A program made the translations under genes and the position numbers. DNA of 64,000 nt from Pedobacter arcticus A12. Lineage in GTDB: Bacteria > Bacteroidota > Bacteroidia > Sphingobacteriales > Sphingobacteriaceae. The stretch covers positions 723,491 through 787,490 of the forward strand of contig NZ_JH947127.1 of NCBI RefSeq assembly GCF_000302595.1. Reading direction: 5' to 3'. This document shows, piece after piece, positions 28,211 through 35,769 of the stretch (the stretch's first letter is position 1; each line of letters opens with the position of its first letter). The notes beneath the pieces are model-generated. The model saw nothing but the letters and a program-made list of their open reading frames with translations, ran no database searches and had not been told where the DNA came from.

Positions 28211-29590
28211 TTAATTTTTTACTGGCGAAACGAACAATTTTAAACCAATCATATCAGTTGGGAGCGGTTTAGTGTTCCAATGCTTGTGTATAGCCACCGC
28301 TGCCCCCATAGCAGTTGCCTGTGCCATTGAGGCAGCATAAACTTCGATATCTGGAAATACCATTGCTAACAAATTCATAAAAATCTGATTCTTTGAAAAA
28401 CCGCCATCTACAAATATCCTTTTTACCGAGGTATTTTTTAATACTAATTGGGTTGATTTGTACTGTTTGAAAACGAGTGTGAAAATCAAATAGTGGTAGG
28501 CTTTTTCATCGTCTGCAAAATCTGATAATTGCTTATCGGTAAATTTCAAATCTCCATCATTTAGCGTATCAAAATAATCAGCCAATTTATCTTTAGGCAA
28601 ATATTGTTTAATAATTGATAGCAACAACTTAGTGCTTTTGTATTTACTTACGTTTGTATCAAAATATTCCGCAATACGTTTTACTTCTTGCTCATGCTCA
28701 AAGCCAGAAAAAACACGAGATGCTTTGATGGGCTTTGCTTGGTATGATAAATAACAAAGACAATCTTTATCCAACTCCGCTTTTGTAAGCGGTTGATTGT
28801 TAAATGGATTTAAACTAATACACCAAGTACCCGTAGATAACAAGATAAAAGGTTCTTTAAAACTTTCGATGTACGGAATTAAAGCTGCGGAACTATCGTG
28901 TAGGCCAACACCTGTTAAGTAGTTTTCGCTAGGAAAAGTGGAGTGCATTACGTCATCGCCCGGAAAAATCGGAGGCAGTTTATCAATCAAACCTTCGGCG
29001 TAAACCCATTCATGGTAATCTTGTTTTTCAAAATCCCAAAAATTAGTATGGCAACCAATACTGGTAATATCACTGTGCATTTCGCCGGTAATAATCGAAC
29101 TCATATACTGCGGTAGGTGCAGGGCGTACTTTATTTTATCGAATAATTCTGGCTTTTCGTATTTAACTCGGTAAAACTGCATTCCGGAATTTAAACTACC
29201 CAATACTGGTGACGCAGTGCTTACAGCAACTTTTTCTTCGCCACCGTAACTATCGTAGAACTGCTTTTTTAAGGCTTCTGGATATTCTTTTAGGTAATTA
29301 TAAAGTGGTGCTAAAGGTTTCCCATTTTCGTCCACATAAACCAAACTCGCTCCGTAAGTGGAGAAGTTGATCGCCTTTATATCGTATTGTTTGTTTCTTA
29401 AAACTTCATGTAACGAGTCAAAAACAGAAAGCCTCAAACTTTCCAAATTTTCGCAAGTATCGCCATCCTCGTCTTTGGTTTCTATAAACCTAGCCGTTCT
29501 TTCAAAAACTATCTTATAGTCCTCATCAAATAAAAATAGCTTTTTATTGGTTTTTCCAATATCAAATATGGCTATAACAGGGGTTTTCAT
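28211..29590 (-). CDS. FGGY carbohydrate kinase, probable rhamnulokinase
   Basis: A 459-aa kinase of the FGGY family (ribulo-, xylulo- and rhamnulokinases). The nucleotide-binding start is IAIFDIGKTNKKLFLFDE and the C-terminal sugar kinase segment is KRIFVDGGFSKNQIFMNLLA. It is the last gene after rhaT, rhaDE and rhaI, so phosphorylation of L-rhamnulose is the natural role. It is divergent from E. coli RhaB. A 283-nt gap with a hairpin repeat separates it from rhaI. Confidence 0.82.
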   Translation of the reverse strand: MKTPVIAIFDIGKTNKKLFLFDEDYKIVFERTARFIETKDEDGDTCENLESLRLSVFDSLHEVLRNKQYDIKAINFSTYGASLVYVDENGKPLAPLYNYLKEYPEALKKQFYDSYGGEEKVAVSTASPVLGSLNSGMQFYRVKYEKPELFDKIKYALHLPQYMSSIITGEMHSDITSIGCHTNFWDFEKQDYHEWVYAEGLIDKLPPIFPGDDVMHSTFPSENYLTGVGLHDSSAALIPYIESFKEPFILLSTGTWCISLNPFNNQPLTKAELDKDCLCYLSYQAKPIKASRVFSGFEHEQEVKRIAEYFDTNVSKYKSTKLLLSIIKQYLPKDKLADYFDTLNDGDLKFTDKQLSDFADDEKAYHYLIFTLVFKQYKSTQLVLKNTSVKRIFVDGGFSKNQIFMNLLAMVFPDIEVYAASMAQATAMGAAVAIHKHWNTKPLPTDMIGLKLFVSPVKN

Positions 29591-29650
29591 TTTTGTTTAA
29601 TAAGTATTGAGTACAGCATATTAAGATGATTATAAGTTTTTTAAAGAGGT

Positions 29651-29749
29651 GTCGTCATGTTGAACGATAGTGAAACATCTCACAAATAGGTGTTACATGC
29701 TATATGTAGAATTTGCTTGTGAGGTGTCTCGTATCCTCGACATGACGAC
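29651..29749. repeat. Large imperfect inverted repeat between rhaI and rhaK
   Basis: Left arm GTCGTCATGT...CATCTCACAA and right arm TTGTGAGGTGT...ACATGACGAC pair over about 35 nt with mismatches. The ends are a perfect 10-bp match. Similar words occur at 31294-31390. In RNA it would form a long hairpin inside the rha transcript. Confidence 0.65.
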
Positions 29750-29873
29750 GAGTAGTGAAAAGTCTCTTAAATAAAAAAATTTCTTCTTTCTATTATTAAC
29801 GTAAAAGATAAAAACATGAGATTTGGTAGCATCAAAGGCTCTCAAATCTCCTGTCTTTAATCTCAAATATCAA

Positions 29874-31148
29874 TTACAGTCCCGTTGCTTTAGTTTCTGA
29901 GCCTCTTTCTGCAACTAGACTTTCTCTAACTTTAGCAGATCTAAATAATTTTACTGGCTCTAATGCGCCACCACTCTGCAACCTTGCTTCTGCAATTAAC
30001 GGACGAACATCTGTACGGTAAGCTGCTTGCAAAATTTCTTGTGCTAAACTTACATCATTTTTCTGTTGTGCTTCTTTTAATGCTTTTCTGTCAACCAATA
30101 GAGCCTGCGCATACGCCATCATGATAGCTTCTACAGATTGCAACAAATCTTCTAAAGGATCTTTCACGTTATGCGATGCATCAATCATCCACGCTAAACC
30201 AGAGGCGTGGTTCATTTTGGCATGATCCATACCATCTACCAATTCGTTGAAAATCAAGAATAATTGGTAAGGTTTGATAGCGCCTGTTGTTAAATCATCA
30301 TCGCCATATTTTGAATCGTTAAAGTGGAAACCGCCCAACTTGCCTTCCATCAATAATAAAGAAACAATTTGTTCGATGTTGGCATTTGGTAAATGATGAC
30401 CTAAATCAACCAAAGTATAAGCTTTTGGACCTAATTTATTGGCGTACAATAAAGACTGACCCCAATCTGCAACCGTAGTTGAATAGAAGTTAGGTTCGTT
30501 AGATTTGTATTCTACAAACATTTTCCAATCTGCTGGCAACGCAGCGTAAATCTCTTTTAAGCTAGCTAAAGTATTTTCAAAAGCTTCTCTAAAATTCAAT
30601 TGACCAGGAAAACTAGATCCATCTGCCAACCAAACCGTTAAGGATTTAGAACCTAAAGCTTCGCCATGCTTAATCACTTCAATATTATGTGCAACAGCTT
30701 GGTCTCTTACGTTTTTATCAACGTTTTGTAGGGAACCGAATTTGTAGCTGTATTTTTGGTTCGCCTGATCCTGGAAAGTGTTTGAATTAATGGCGTCAAA
30801 CTTTAAATTTAAAGATTTTGCCAAAGCCATAATTTTTTCTGCATCTTCTGGGATATCCCAGGGAATGTGCAAAGATATAGCTCCGCTGCTTTGGTTCAAT
30901 TGGTGCAATAAACCAATATCCGCCATTTTTTCTTCTAAATTACTTGGCTCGCCACCGCCAGAAAAACGACCGAAACGAGTTCCACCAGTACCTAGAGCCC
31001 AGCTAGGTATCCCAATTTGAAAATCTTTTAGCTTTTGAATATGTGTGTTAGCGCCTTCATTTTCTTCTAAGAAGTGAGCTAGTTTTGTTTTGTGCTTTGT
31101 TGCTAAACTTTCGTTGTGCGCCACAATTACATTTTTGTCTAATTTCAT
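29874..31148 (-). CDS. rhaI: L-rhamnose isomerase (RhaI, Pseudomonas type)
   Basis: Converts L-rhamnose to L-rhamnulose. It is 424 aa with the TIM barrel of the P. stutzeri-type isomerase rather than E. coli RhaA. Metal-site segments are FVEYKSNEPNFY, VDLGHHLPNAN and GFHFNDSKYGDDDL. Operon position between rhaDE and the kinase supports the assignment. A 320-nt gap with repeats lies upstream. Confidence 0.9.
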   Translation of the reverse strand: MKLDKNVIVAHNESLATKHKTKLAHFLEENEGANTHIQKLKDFQIGIPSWALGTGGTRFGRFSGGGEPSNLEEKMADIGLLHQLNQSSGAISLHIPWDIPEDAEKIMALAKSLNLKFDAINSNTFQDQANQKYSYKFGSLQNVDKNVRDQAVAHNIEVIKHGEALGSKSLTVWLADGSSFPGQLNFREAFENTLASLKEIYAALPADWKMFVEYKSNEPNFYSTTVADWGQSLLYANKLGPKAYTLVDLGHHLPNANIEQIVSLLLMEGKLGGFHFNDSKYGDDDLTTGAIKPYQLFLIFNELVDGMDHAKMNHASGLAWMIDASHNVKDPLEDLLQSVEAIMMAYAQALLVDRKALKEAQQKNDVSLAQEILQAAYRTDVRPLIAEARLQSGGALEPVKLFRSAKVRESLVAERGSETKATGL

Positions 31149-31469
31149 AATTGGTTGTTATGATGATGGTTTTTCAAAATCCTAAATTGCCAAATTAAGC
31201 GGAATCGTTGAACTTAGCTTCGACTCCGCTCAGCCTAACAAGATGGATATTTTAAACCTCGTTAATTCATATTTATTTCTAATCATTGCACCTCGTCATT
31301 TCGAGGTACGAGAACAGAGTTCATTGCAAATAAATCTCGGTATATGTGCACTCTGCTTTGTGGGATGCCTCATTATCATTCGACATGACGGCGTGGTTAG
31401 CAGTCCTACTGCTTTCCACAATACATTCCCACAATAATCCCTCTCCTTCGGAGAGGTTAGGTGAGGCTT
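31149..31469. repeat. Repeat-filled gap between rhaDE and rhaI
   Basis: No gene. It contains, from left to right: one arm of a TTCGACTCCGCTCAGCCT element (31219-31240, related to 35189-35263), a large imperfect hairpin with ends CGTCATTTCGA and TCGACATGACG (about 31294-31390), and the variant 33-bp-family palindrome at 31438-31467. Confidence 0.6.
31438..31467 (-). repeat. Palindromic dispersed repeat, variant next to rhaDE
   Basis: The inverted copy of the element in queG and murD: the palindrome CTCTCC-TTC-GGAGAG is kept and the flank reads GCCTCACCTAA instead of GCCTCACCCCA. It starts 2 nt after the rhaDE stop codon. Confidence 0.75.
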
Positions 31470-33590
31470 TTACCTCGCAAAAGCCATTGCTACACCGCCA
31501 TCAACGTTCAGCATGTTACCTGTTGATTTTGACAATAAGCCACCAGTGAACGCAAAACAAGCGTTTGCAATATCGACCGGAAGGATGATTTTGTTCAGCA
31601 ATGTTCTTTTTGCATAATAAGCAGGAAGTTCTGCCACGGTAATTCCGTAAGCTTTTGCTCTTCCTTCAGCCCATCCGCCTGCCCAAATATTGCTGTCGCT
31701 GATTACCGCATCTGGGTTAACTACGTTTACTCTAATTCCAGCCTCACCCAATTCGGCAGCATTTAATCTGCTTAAATGCAATTGTGCCGCTTTCGCACTT
31801 CCGTAACCTGCGTTATTTGGACCGCTAACTAAAGCATTTTTACTTACAATATTAATGATATCACCACCCATATCTTGCTGTTTCATCAACTTTGTAGCCG
31901 CTTGAGTCACTAAAAACTGACCTTTCACCAATACATCATATAATAAATCCCAATCTTTTTGGCTATGACCTTCAATGGTTTTTGAAATTGATAAACCAGC
32001 GTTATTTACAATAATGTCCACACCACCAAAACTCAAAGCGGCAATCTTTATTGCTTCTTCAATTTGAGTCTGACTGGTTACATCTAAAATTGCTGTTGTA
32101 TAAACGTCATTACCAAAATCTTTTTTAAACTCCTCTCCCGCTTCTGCTAAACGCTCCGCATTCATGTCGTTCAAAATTACGCAAGCGCCTTCTTCCACAA
32201 ATTTTCTAGCAATCGATTTTCCAATTCCGCCAGCACTGCCGGTAATCATGGCGACTCTACCAGACAAAGCTTTTGGCTTAGGCATACGCTGTAATTTTGC
32301 TTCTTCTAACAACCAATATTCAATATTAAACGCTTCTTGACGAGGTAATGAAGTGTATTCAGAAACTGCTTCAGATCCTTTCATTACGTTGATTGCATTG
32401 GTATAAAATTCGGCAGCAACACGGGCGGTTTGTTTGTCTTTCGCAAAAGAGAACATTCCCACACCTGGGTATATAATAATTACCGGGTTCGCATCTCTAA
32501 TTGCAGGGCTGTTATCATGCTTGCAGGTATTATAATAAGCTGCATACATTTTACGGTAAGCTTCAAAAGCTGGTGCAAGTTTGGTTTTGATTGCTTCAAC
32601 ATCACTTAAATCTTCATCTTTAGCTAAATCTAATACTAAAGGGCTAATTTTAGTTCTTAAAAAGTGATCTGGACAGCTGGTACCCATTGGTGCTAACCTT
32701 TCCAAATCATTAGAATTGATGTATTCTAAAACGCGGTCATCATCAGTAAAATGACCAATCATGGAGCGTTCGTTTGAACAGAAGCCTCTTAATATCGGTG
32801 CTAAATCAGCAGCTTTAATTAATCTATCTGCTTTTATTAAGCTTTGGATTTTTTGTCCGCCAAAAACAGGACCTTTTTTACCGTAACTCTGCTCTAAGTA
32901 TTCCGCACATTTCTCAACCACTTCTAATGTATTGATGTAGCTTTCGTAAGCTGTATCGCCCCAAGTAAACAAGCCATGTGAACCCAACATAATCCCTTTA
33001 ATTCCAGGATTTTTATCCAAGCATTCTTTCAACTGCAACCCTAAATCGAAACCTGGCTTTTGCCAAGGCACCCATCCAATTGCTCCGTTAAAAAGCTCTT
33101 TGGTTATTTTTTCGCCGTCTTTAGCTGCTGCAATAGCAATAGCCGCATCAGGATGTAAATGATCTATATGAGCAAACGGCAAAAACCCGTGTAAAGGCGT
33201 ATCAATTGATGGTGCTTTTGAAGCTAAATCGTAGATACAGTGGTTAAACAATTCCACCATTTCGTCCTCATGATCAATGCCTCTATAAACATTTTTTAAA
33301 GACCTTAACCTATCAACATACAAAGCCGCTAAACCGCTTTTCTTTAAAGTACCAATATCTCCGCCCGAACCTTTGATCCACATAACCTCAGTTTCTTGAC
33401 CAGTTAGAGGGTCTTTTGCCATAGCTTTACAAGAAGTGTTTCCTCCACCGTAATTTGTTAACCTTAAATCGGCACCCAACAAATTTGAACGGTATATTAA
33501 CAATGCTACTTCATCTCCAGCAAGTTTGGCTGCTTCAGCCTCGTTCCACAAATAGCTTACGTGTTTAAAAGAAGATTTATTTAATGACAT
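31470..33590 (-). CDS. Bifunctional rhamnulose-1-phosphate aldolase / short-chain dehydrogenase
   Basis: A 706-aa fusion. The N-terminal class II aldolase (about 1-420) has zinc histidines in FLPFAHIDHLHPDA and GSHGLFTWG. The C-terminal SDR domain (about 440-706) has the NAD motif ITGSAGGIGKS and catalytic Tyr in YGSAKAAQLHL. It cleaves rhamnulose 1-phosphate to DHAP and L-lactaldehyde, then oxidises or reduces the lactaldehyde. This fusion (RhaDE-like) is frequent in Bacteroidota. It lies 26 nt after rhaT. Confidence 0.9.
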   Translation of the reverse strand: MSLNKSSFKHVSYLWNEAEAAKLAGDEVALLIYRSNLLGADLRLTNYGGGNTSCKAMAKDPLTGQETEVMWIKGSGGDIGTLKKSGLAALYVDRLRSLKNVYRGIDHEDEMVELFNHCIYDLASKAPSIDTPLHGFLPFAHIDHLHPDAAIAIAAAKDGEKITKELFNGAIGWVPWQKPGFDLGLQLKECLDKNPGIKGIMLGSHGLFTWGDTAYESYINTLEVVEKCAEYLEQSYGKKGPVFGGQKIQSLIKADRLIKAADLAPILRGFCSNERSMIGHFTDDDRVLEYINSNDLERLAPMGTSCPDHFLRTKISPLVLDLAKDEDLSDVEAIKTKLAPAFEAYRKMYAAYYNTCKHDNSPAIRDANPVIIIYPGVGMFSFAKDKQTARVAAEFYTNAINVMKGSEAVSEYTSLPRQEAFNIEYWLLEEAKLQRMPKPKALSGRVAMITGSAGGIGKSIARKFVEEGACVILNDMNAERLAEAGEEFKKDFGNDVYTTAILDVTSQTQIEEAIKIAALSFGGVDIIVNNAGLSISKTIEGHSQKDWDLLYDVLVKGQFLVTQAATKLMKQQDMGGDIINIVSKNALVSGPNNAGYGSAKAAQLHLSRLNAAELGEAGIRVNVVNPDAVISDSNIWAGGWAEGRAKAYGITVAELPAYYAKRTLLNKIILPVDIANACFAFTGGLLSKSTGNMLNVDGGVAMAFAR

Positions 33591-33616
33591 ATTATTTTGA
33601 TAATGATTTTTATTTT

Positions 33617-34693
33617 TTATTTAATTGAGTTTCCGTAGCCTACCACCAGAATGGATATTAATATAATAACGATCCCAGCGATTACTGTTCCTAAGGTTTT
33701 GGTACGTACGCCTTTCCATTCCTTTAAAACAAGTCCCCAAAGATTTGCTACTAAAATGATGAATGCCATATGTAAAATCCATGAGCTCGCACCGTTGCCT
33801 AATAAGCTTTCGCCCATTCCGTAGAAAAAGAACTGTAAAAACCATGTTGTTCCAGCGATGGCAGAGAAAATATAATTTCTGGTTAATGGTGTTTTTTTGT
33901 TGGTATAATCGCCAAAACTTTTATTTCTGCCGTTCAAAATCATACACCACACAAAGTTGGTTAACAAACCACCCCACATGATAATAATATAGGTAACGTT
34001 GTTTTGGTATAGGAATTCACCCTGACCAGGATTGGCTGCTTTCCAAGCTACGTTTGCAACATCAGCCATTGATTTGCCAGCGTCAATCCCAAAAGCAAAA
34101 CAAGCACTTAAAACGCCCGAAACAATGGCCACAAATAAGCCTAAGCCAATTTTAAACTCAGTATTTGATGCGTCTTTTTCGGCATGACCCAAATCTTTAT
34201 CTTTCATGCTACCGGCAACAGCGCAAACTGTAATCCCCAATAAACAGATAAACAGCCCCAATAAAACCAACTGCCCCCAAGGCGAGCCAGCAATCATGCT
34301 GATAGAGTCTTTACCCGCTTCTGGATAGTATTCATAAAAGATAGACGGAATTAACGCTCCAAACACAGAACACAATCCCAAGATAATTGAGCTACCTAAA
34401 GCAACACCTAAATATCGGACACCCAAACCATAAGTTAAGCCACCAATTCCCCAAAGAGCACCGAACAAAAATGTATAAAATAGAATAGTTCCAGATGCTT
34501 CCTTAATGATATCGGCAAAACCCGGAATGGTTAAGTAAGCAGCCAATGGTGGCACAATAAGCCATGAAAAAATCCCACCTACTATCCAGTAGCTCTCCCA
34601 AGACCAGCCTTTAACCTTTTTATAAGGGATGTAAAAACTCCCCGAAGCAAAGCCTCCAAAGAAATGATAAATAACACCTAACAATGCGCCCAT
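33617..34693 (-). CDS. rhaT: L-rhamnose/proton symporter RhaT
   Basis: Takes up L-rhamnose with protons. It is 358 aa with ten hydrophobic helices of the DMT/RhaT type. Family segments include the N-terminal YHFFGGFASGSFYIPYKKVKGWSWESYW and WGIGGLTYGLGVRYLG. First gene of the rha operon, so the promoter should lie in 34694-34860. No SusC/SusD, rhamnosidase or regulator gene is adjacent. Confidence 0.92.
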   Translation of the reverse strand: MGALLGVIYHFFGGFASGSFYIPYKKVKGWSWESYWIVGGIFSWLIVPPLAAYLTIPGFADIIKEASGTILFYTFLFGALWGIGGLTYGLGVRYLGVALGSSIILGLCSVFGALIPSIFYEYYPEAGKDSISMIAGSPWGQLVLLGLFICLLGITVCAVAGSMKDKDLGHAEKDASNTEFKIGLGLFVAIVSGVLSACFAFGIDAGKSMADVANVAWKAANPGQGEFLYQNNVTYIIIMWGGLLTNFVWCMILNGRNKSFGDYTNKKTPLTRNYIFSAIAGTTWFLQFFFYGMGESLLGNGASSWILHMAFIILVANLWGLVLKEWKGVRTKTLGTVIAGIVIILISILVVGYGNSIK

Positions 34694-34910
34694 AAATATG
34701 TATTAGATTTAAGTTTTATTGGTATTGCTAATGTAAGTGGTGTTAACTACAAAACTGTTATGTACTGTCATGCATTATAGAGAACCATTAAAATTGACTA
34801 ATTTCTTTTGAGATTTTCGGGATCGGTAACCTTACGAGTCAATTAAGGAGATTTTCCTACCGAACCAGCTCGCAGAACATAACTATAAAGAAGATAAAAA
34901 AAATTAAACT

Positions 34911-34984
34911 TTTGGGCGTTCGGGCGGGCTGTACATTCATACTGCACAGGCATTAGCCACAATGCCGGTATCCATTTCCATCCC
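34911..34984. repeat. GC-rich candidate repeat element
   Basis: The stretch TTTTGGGCGTTCGGGCGGGC to CCATCCCTAACGC stands out in base composition from its AT-rich surroundings, and contains a GGCATT/AATGCC hairpin (34949-34966). I recall similar words scattered in Sphingobacteriaceae genomes; there is only one copy here. Confidence 0.35.
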
Positions 34985-35188
34985 TAACGCAGAATTTTCG
35001 TTTCATAAACATTATCCTGATAATGGGTTTGACCAACAAAGCTAAAAACGAATTACAGCTAATCAACACATTAAAAATTGCTTTAAAAAGCATTTTAACC
35101 TTAGAAGCTGTCAAAAAATGATTCAGCAGAATTCTTAAAGCAGACAAATGTTCCATTAGGAACATAAGAAGGCGTCTAGAATCATCGC

Positions 35189-35263
35189 TTGTCAGGCTGA
35201 GCGGAGTCAGAACCTCATTCAGTGCTATTCAGAATACATTTCTAACTCCGTTCAATGTGACAG
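35189..35263. repeat. Inverted repeat with GCTGAGCGGAGT arms
   Basis: Arms of about 23 nt (TGTCAGGCTGAGCGGAGTC and, inverted, TGTCACATTGAACGGAGTT) with five or so mismatches flank a loop of about 27 nt. The same left arm occurs inverted at 31219-31240. Confidence 0.65.
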
Positions 35264-35305
35264 TTCGATGTTTTTAGGCAGATTCTTAGTATTTGTTTAA
35301 AATAA

Positions 35306-35361
35306 AACTATCTAACTAGTTACAAAACTATAAAAATAGTTGCAAAACTAAAAACTTAGTT
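35306..35361. promoter_or_regulatory. Three tandem AACTA-N6-TAGTT operators before blaI
   Basis: Perfect dyads at 35306-35321, 35326-35341 and 35346-35361, each AACTA, 6 nt, TAGTT, repeating every 20 bp (about two helical turns). The last site touches the -7 box TATATTTG (35363-35370). Such an array fits a dimeric winged-helix repressor that blocks RNA polymerase. The blaI-like gene begins 33 nt further on, so autorepression is likely. Confidence 0.75.
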
Positions 35362-35362
35362 A

Positions 35363-35370
35363 TATATTTG
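35363..35370 (+). promoter_or_regulatory. -7 box of the blaI-M56 operon
   Basis: TATATTTG fits TAnnTTTG, directly after the third operator and 24 nt before the ATG. Confidence 0.6.
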
Positions 35371-35394
35371 ATTAAGCATTAAAAAAAATCAATT

Positions 35395-35766
35395 ATGGGG
35401 ATTAAGGAATTAACAAAAGCAGAAGAACAATTGATGCAGGTTTTATGGGATTTAAAAAAAGCCTTTGTAAAAGAGGTGATTGATGAATTACCAGAACCTA
35501 AACCTGCTTATAATACCGTAAGTACGGTGATAAGAATTTTGGAGAACAAAGGATTTGTTGACCACACTACTTTTGGTAAAAGCCACCAGTACCATCCCAT
35601 TATCAGTAAAGAAGAATACAAAAACTTTGCTACAGAGAAACTCCTAAACGGCTACTTTGAAAACTCAGTAGAAAGTATGTTCTCCTTTTTTGTAAAAAAA
35701 GAGAAAATAGATTTAGCCGAAGCAGATGAGATTATGAAACTGATTGAAAAAATGAAAAACAAATAA
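35395..35766 (+). CDS. BlaI/MecI/CopY-family repressor
   Basis: A 123-aa winged-helix repressor. The DNA-binding part (about 1-75) has the family patterns LTKAEEQLMQVLWDL and YNTVSTVIRILENKGFV. The C-terminal dimerisation helices follow. In this family a membrane M56 protease partner triggers cleavage of the repressor; such a gene follows after 3 nt. Targets besides its own operon are unknown, and no beta-lactamase gene is nearby. Confidence 0.9.
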   Translation: MGIKELTKAEEQLMQVLWDLKKAFVKEVIDELPEPKPAYNTVSTVIRILENKGFVDHTTFGKSHQYHPIISKEEYKNFATEKLLNGYFENSVESMFSFFVKKEKIDLAEADEIMKLIEKMKNK

Positions 35767-35769
35767 GTC

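Larger units (their letters stand above)
34694..35394. other. 700-nt gene-free region between rhaT and blaI
   Basis: No credible ORF. The left part is the expected rhaT control region and has a partly symmetric word (ATGTACTGTCATGCAT, near 34759-34774) that could be an activator site. A GC-richer stretch at about 34911-34984 looks like a dispersed element. A hairpin repeat occupies 35189-35263. The blaI operators are at 35306-35361. Confidence 0.45.

Noticed and set aside
34953..35165. 70-aa ORF in the gap between rhaT and blaI
   Set aside because: No recognisable domain, and it overlaps the GC-rich repeat-like patch at 34911-34984.
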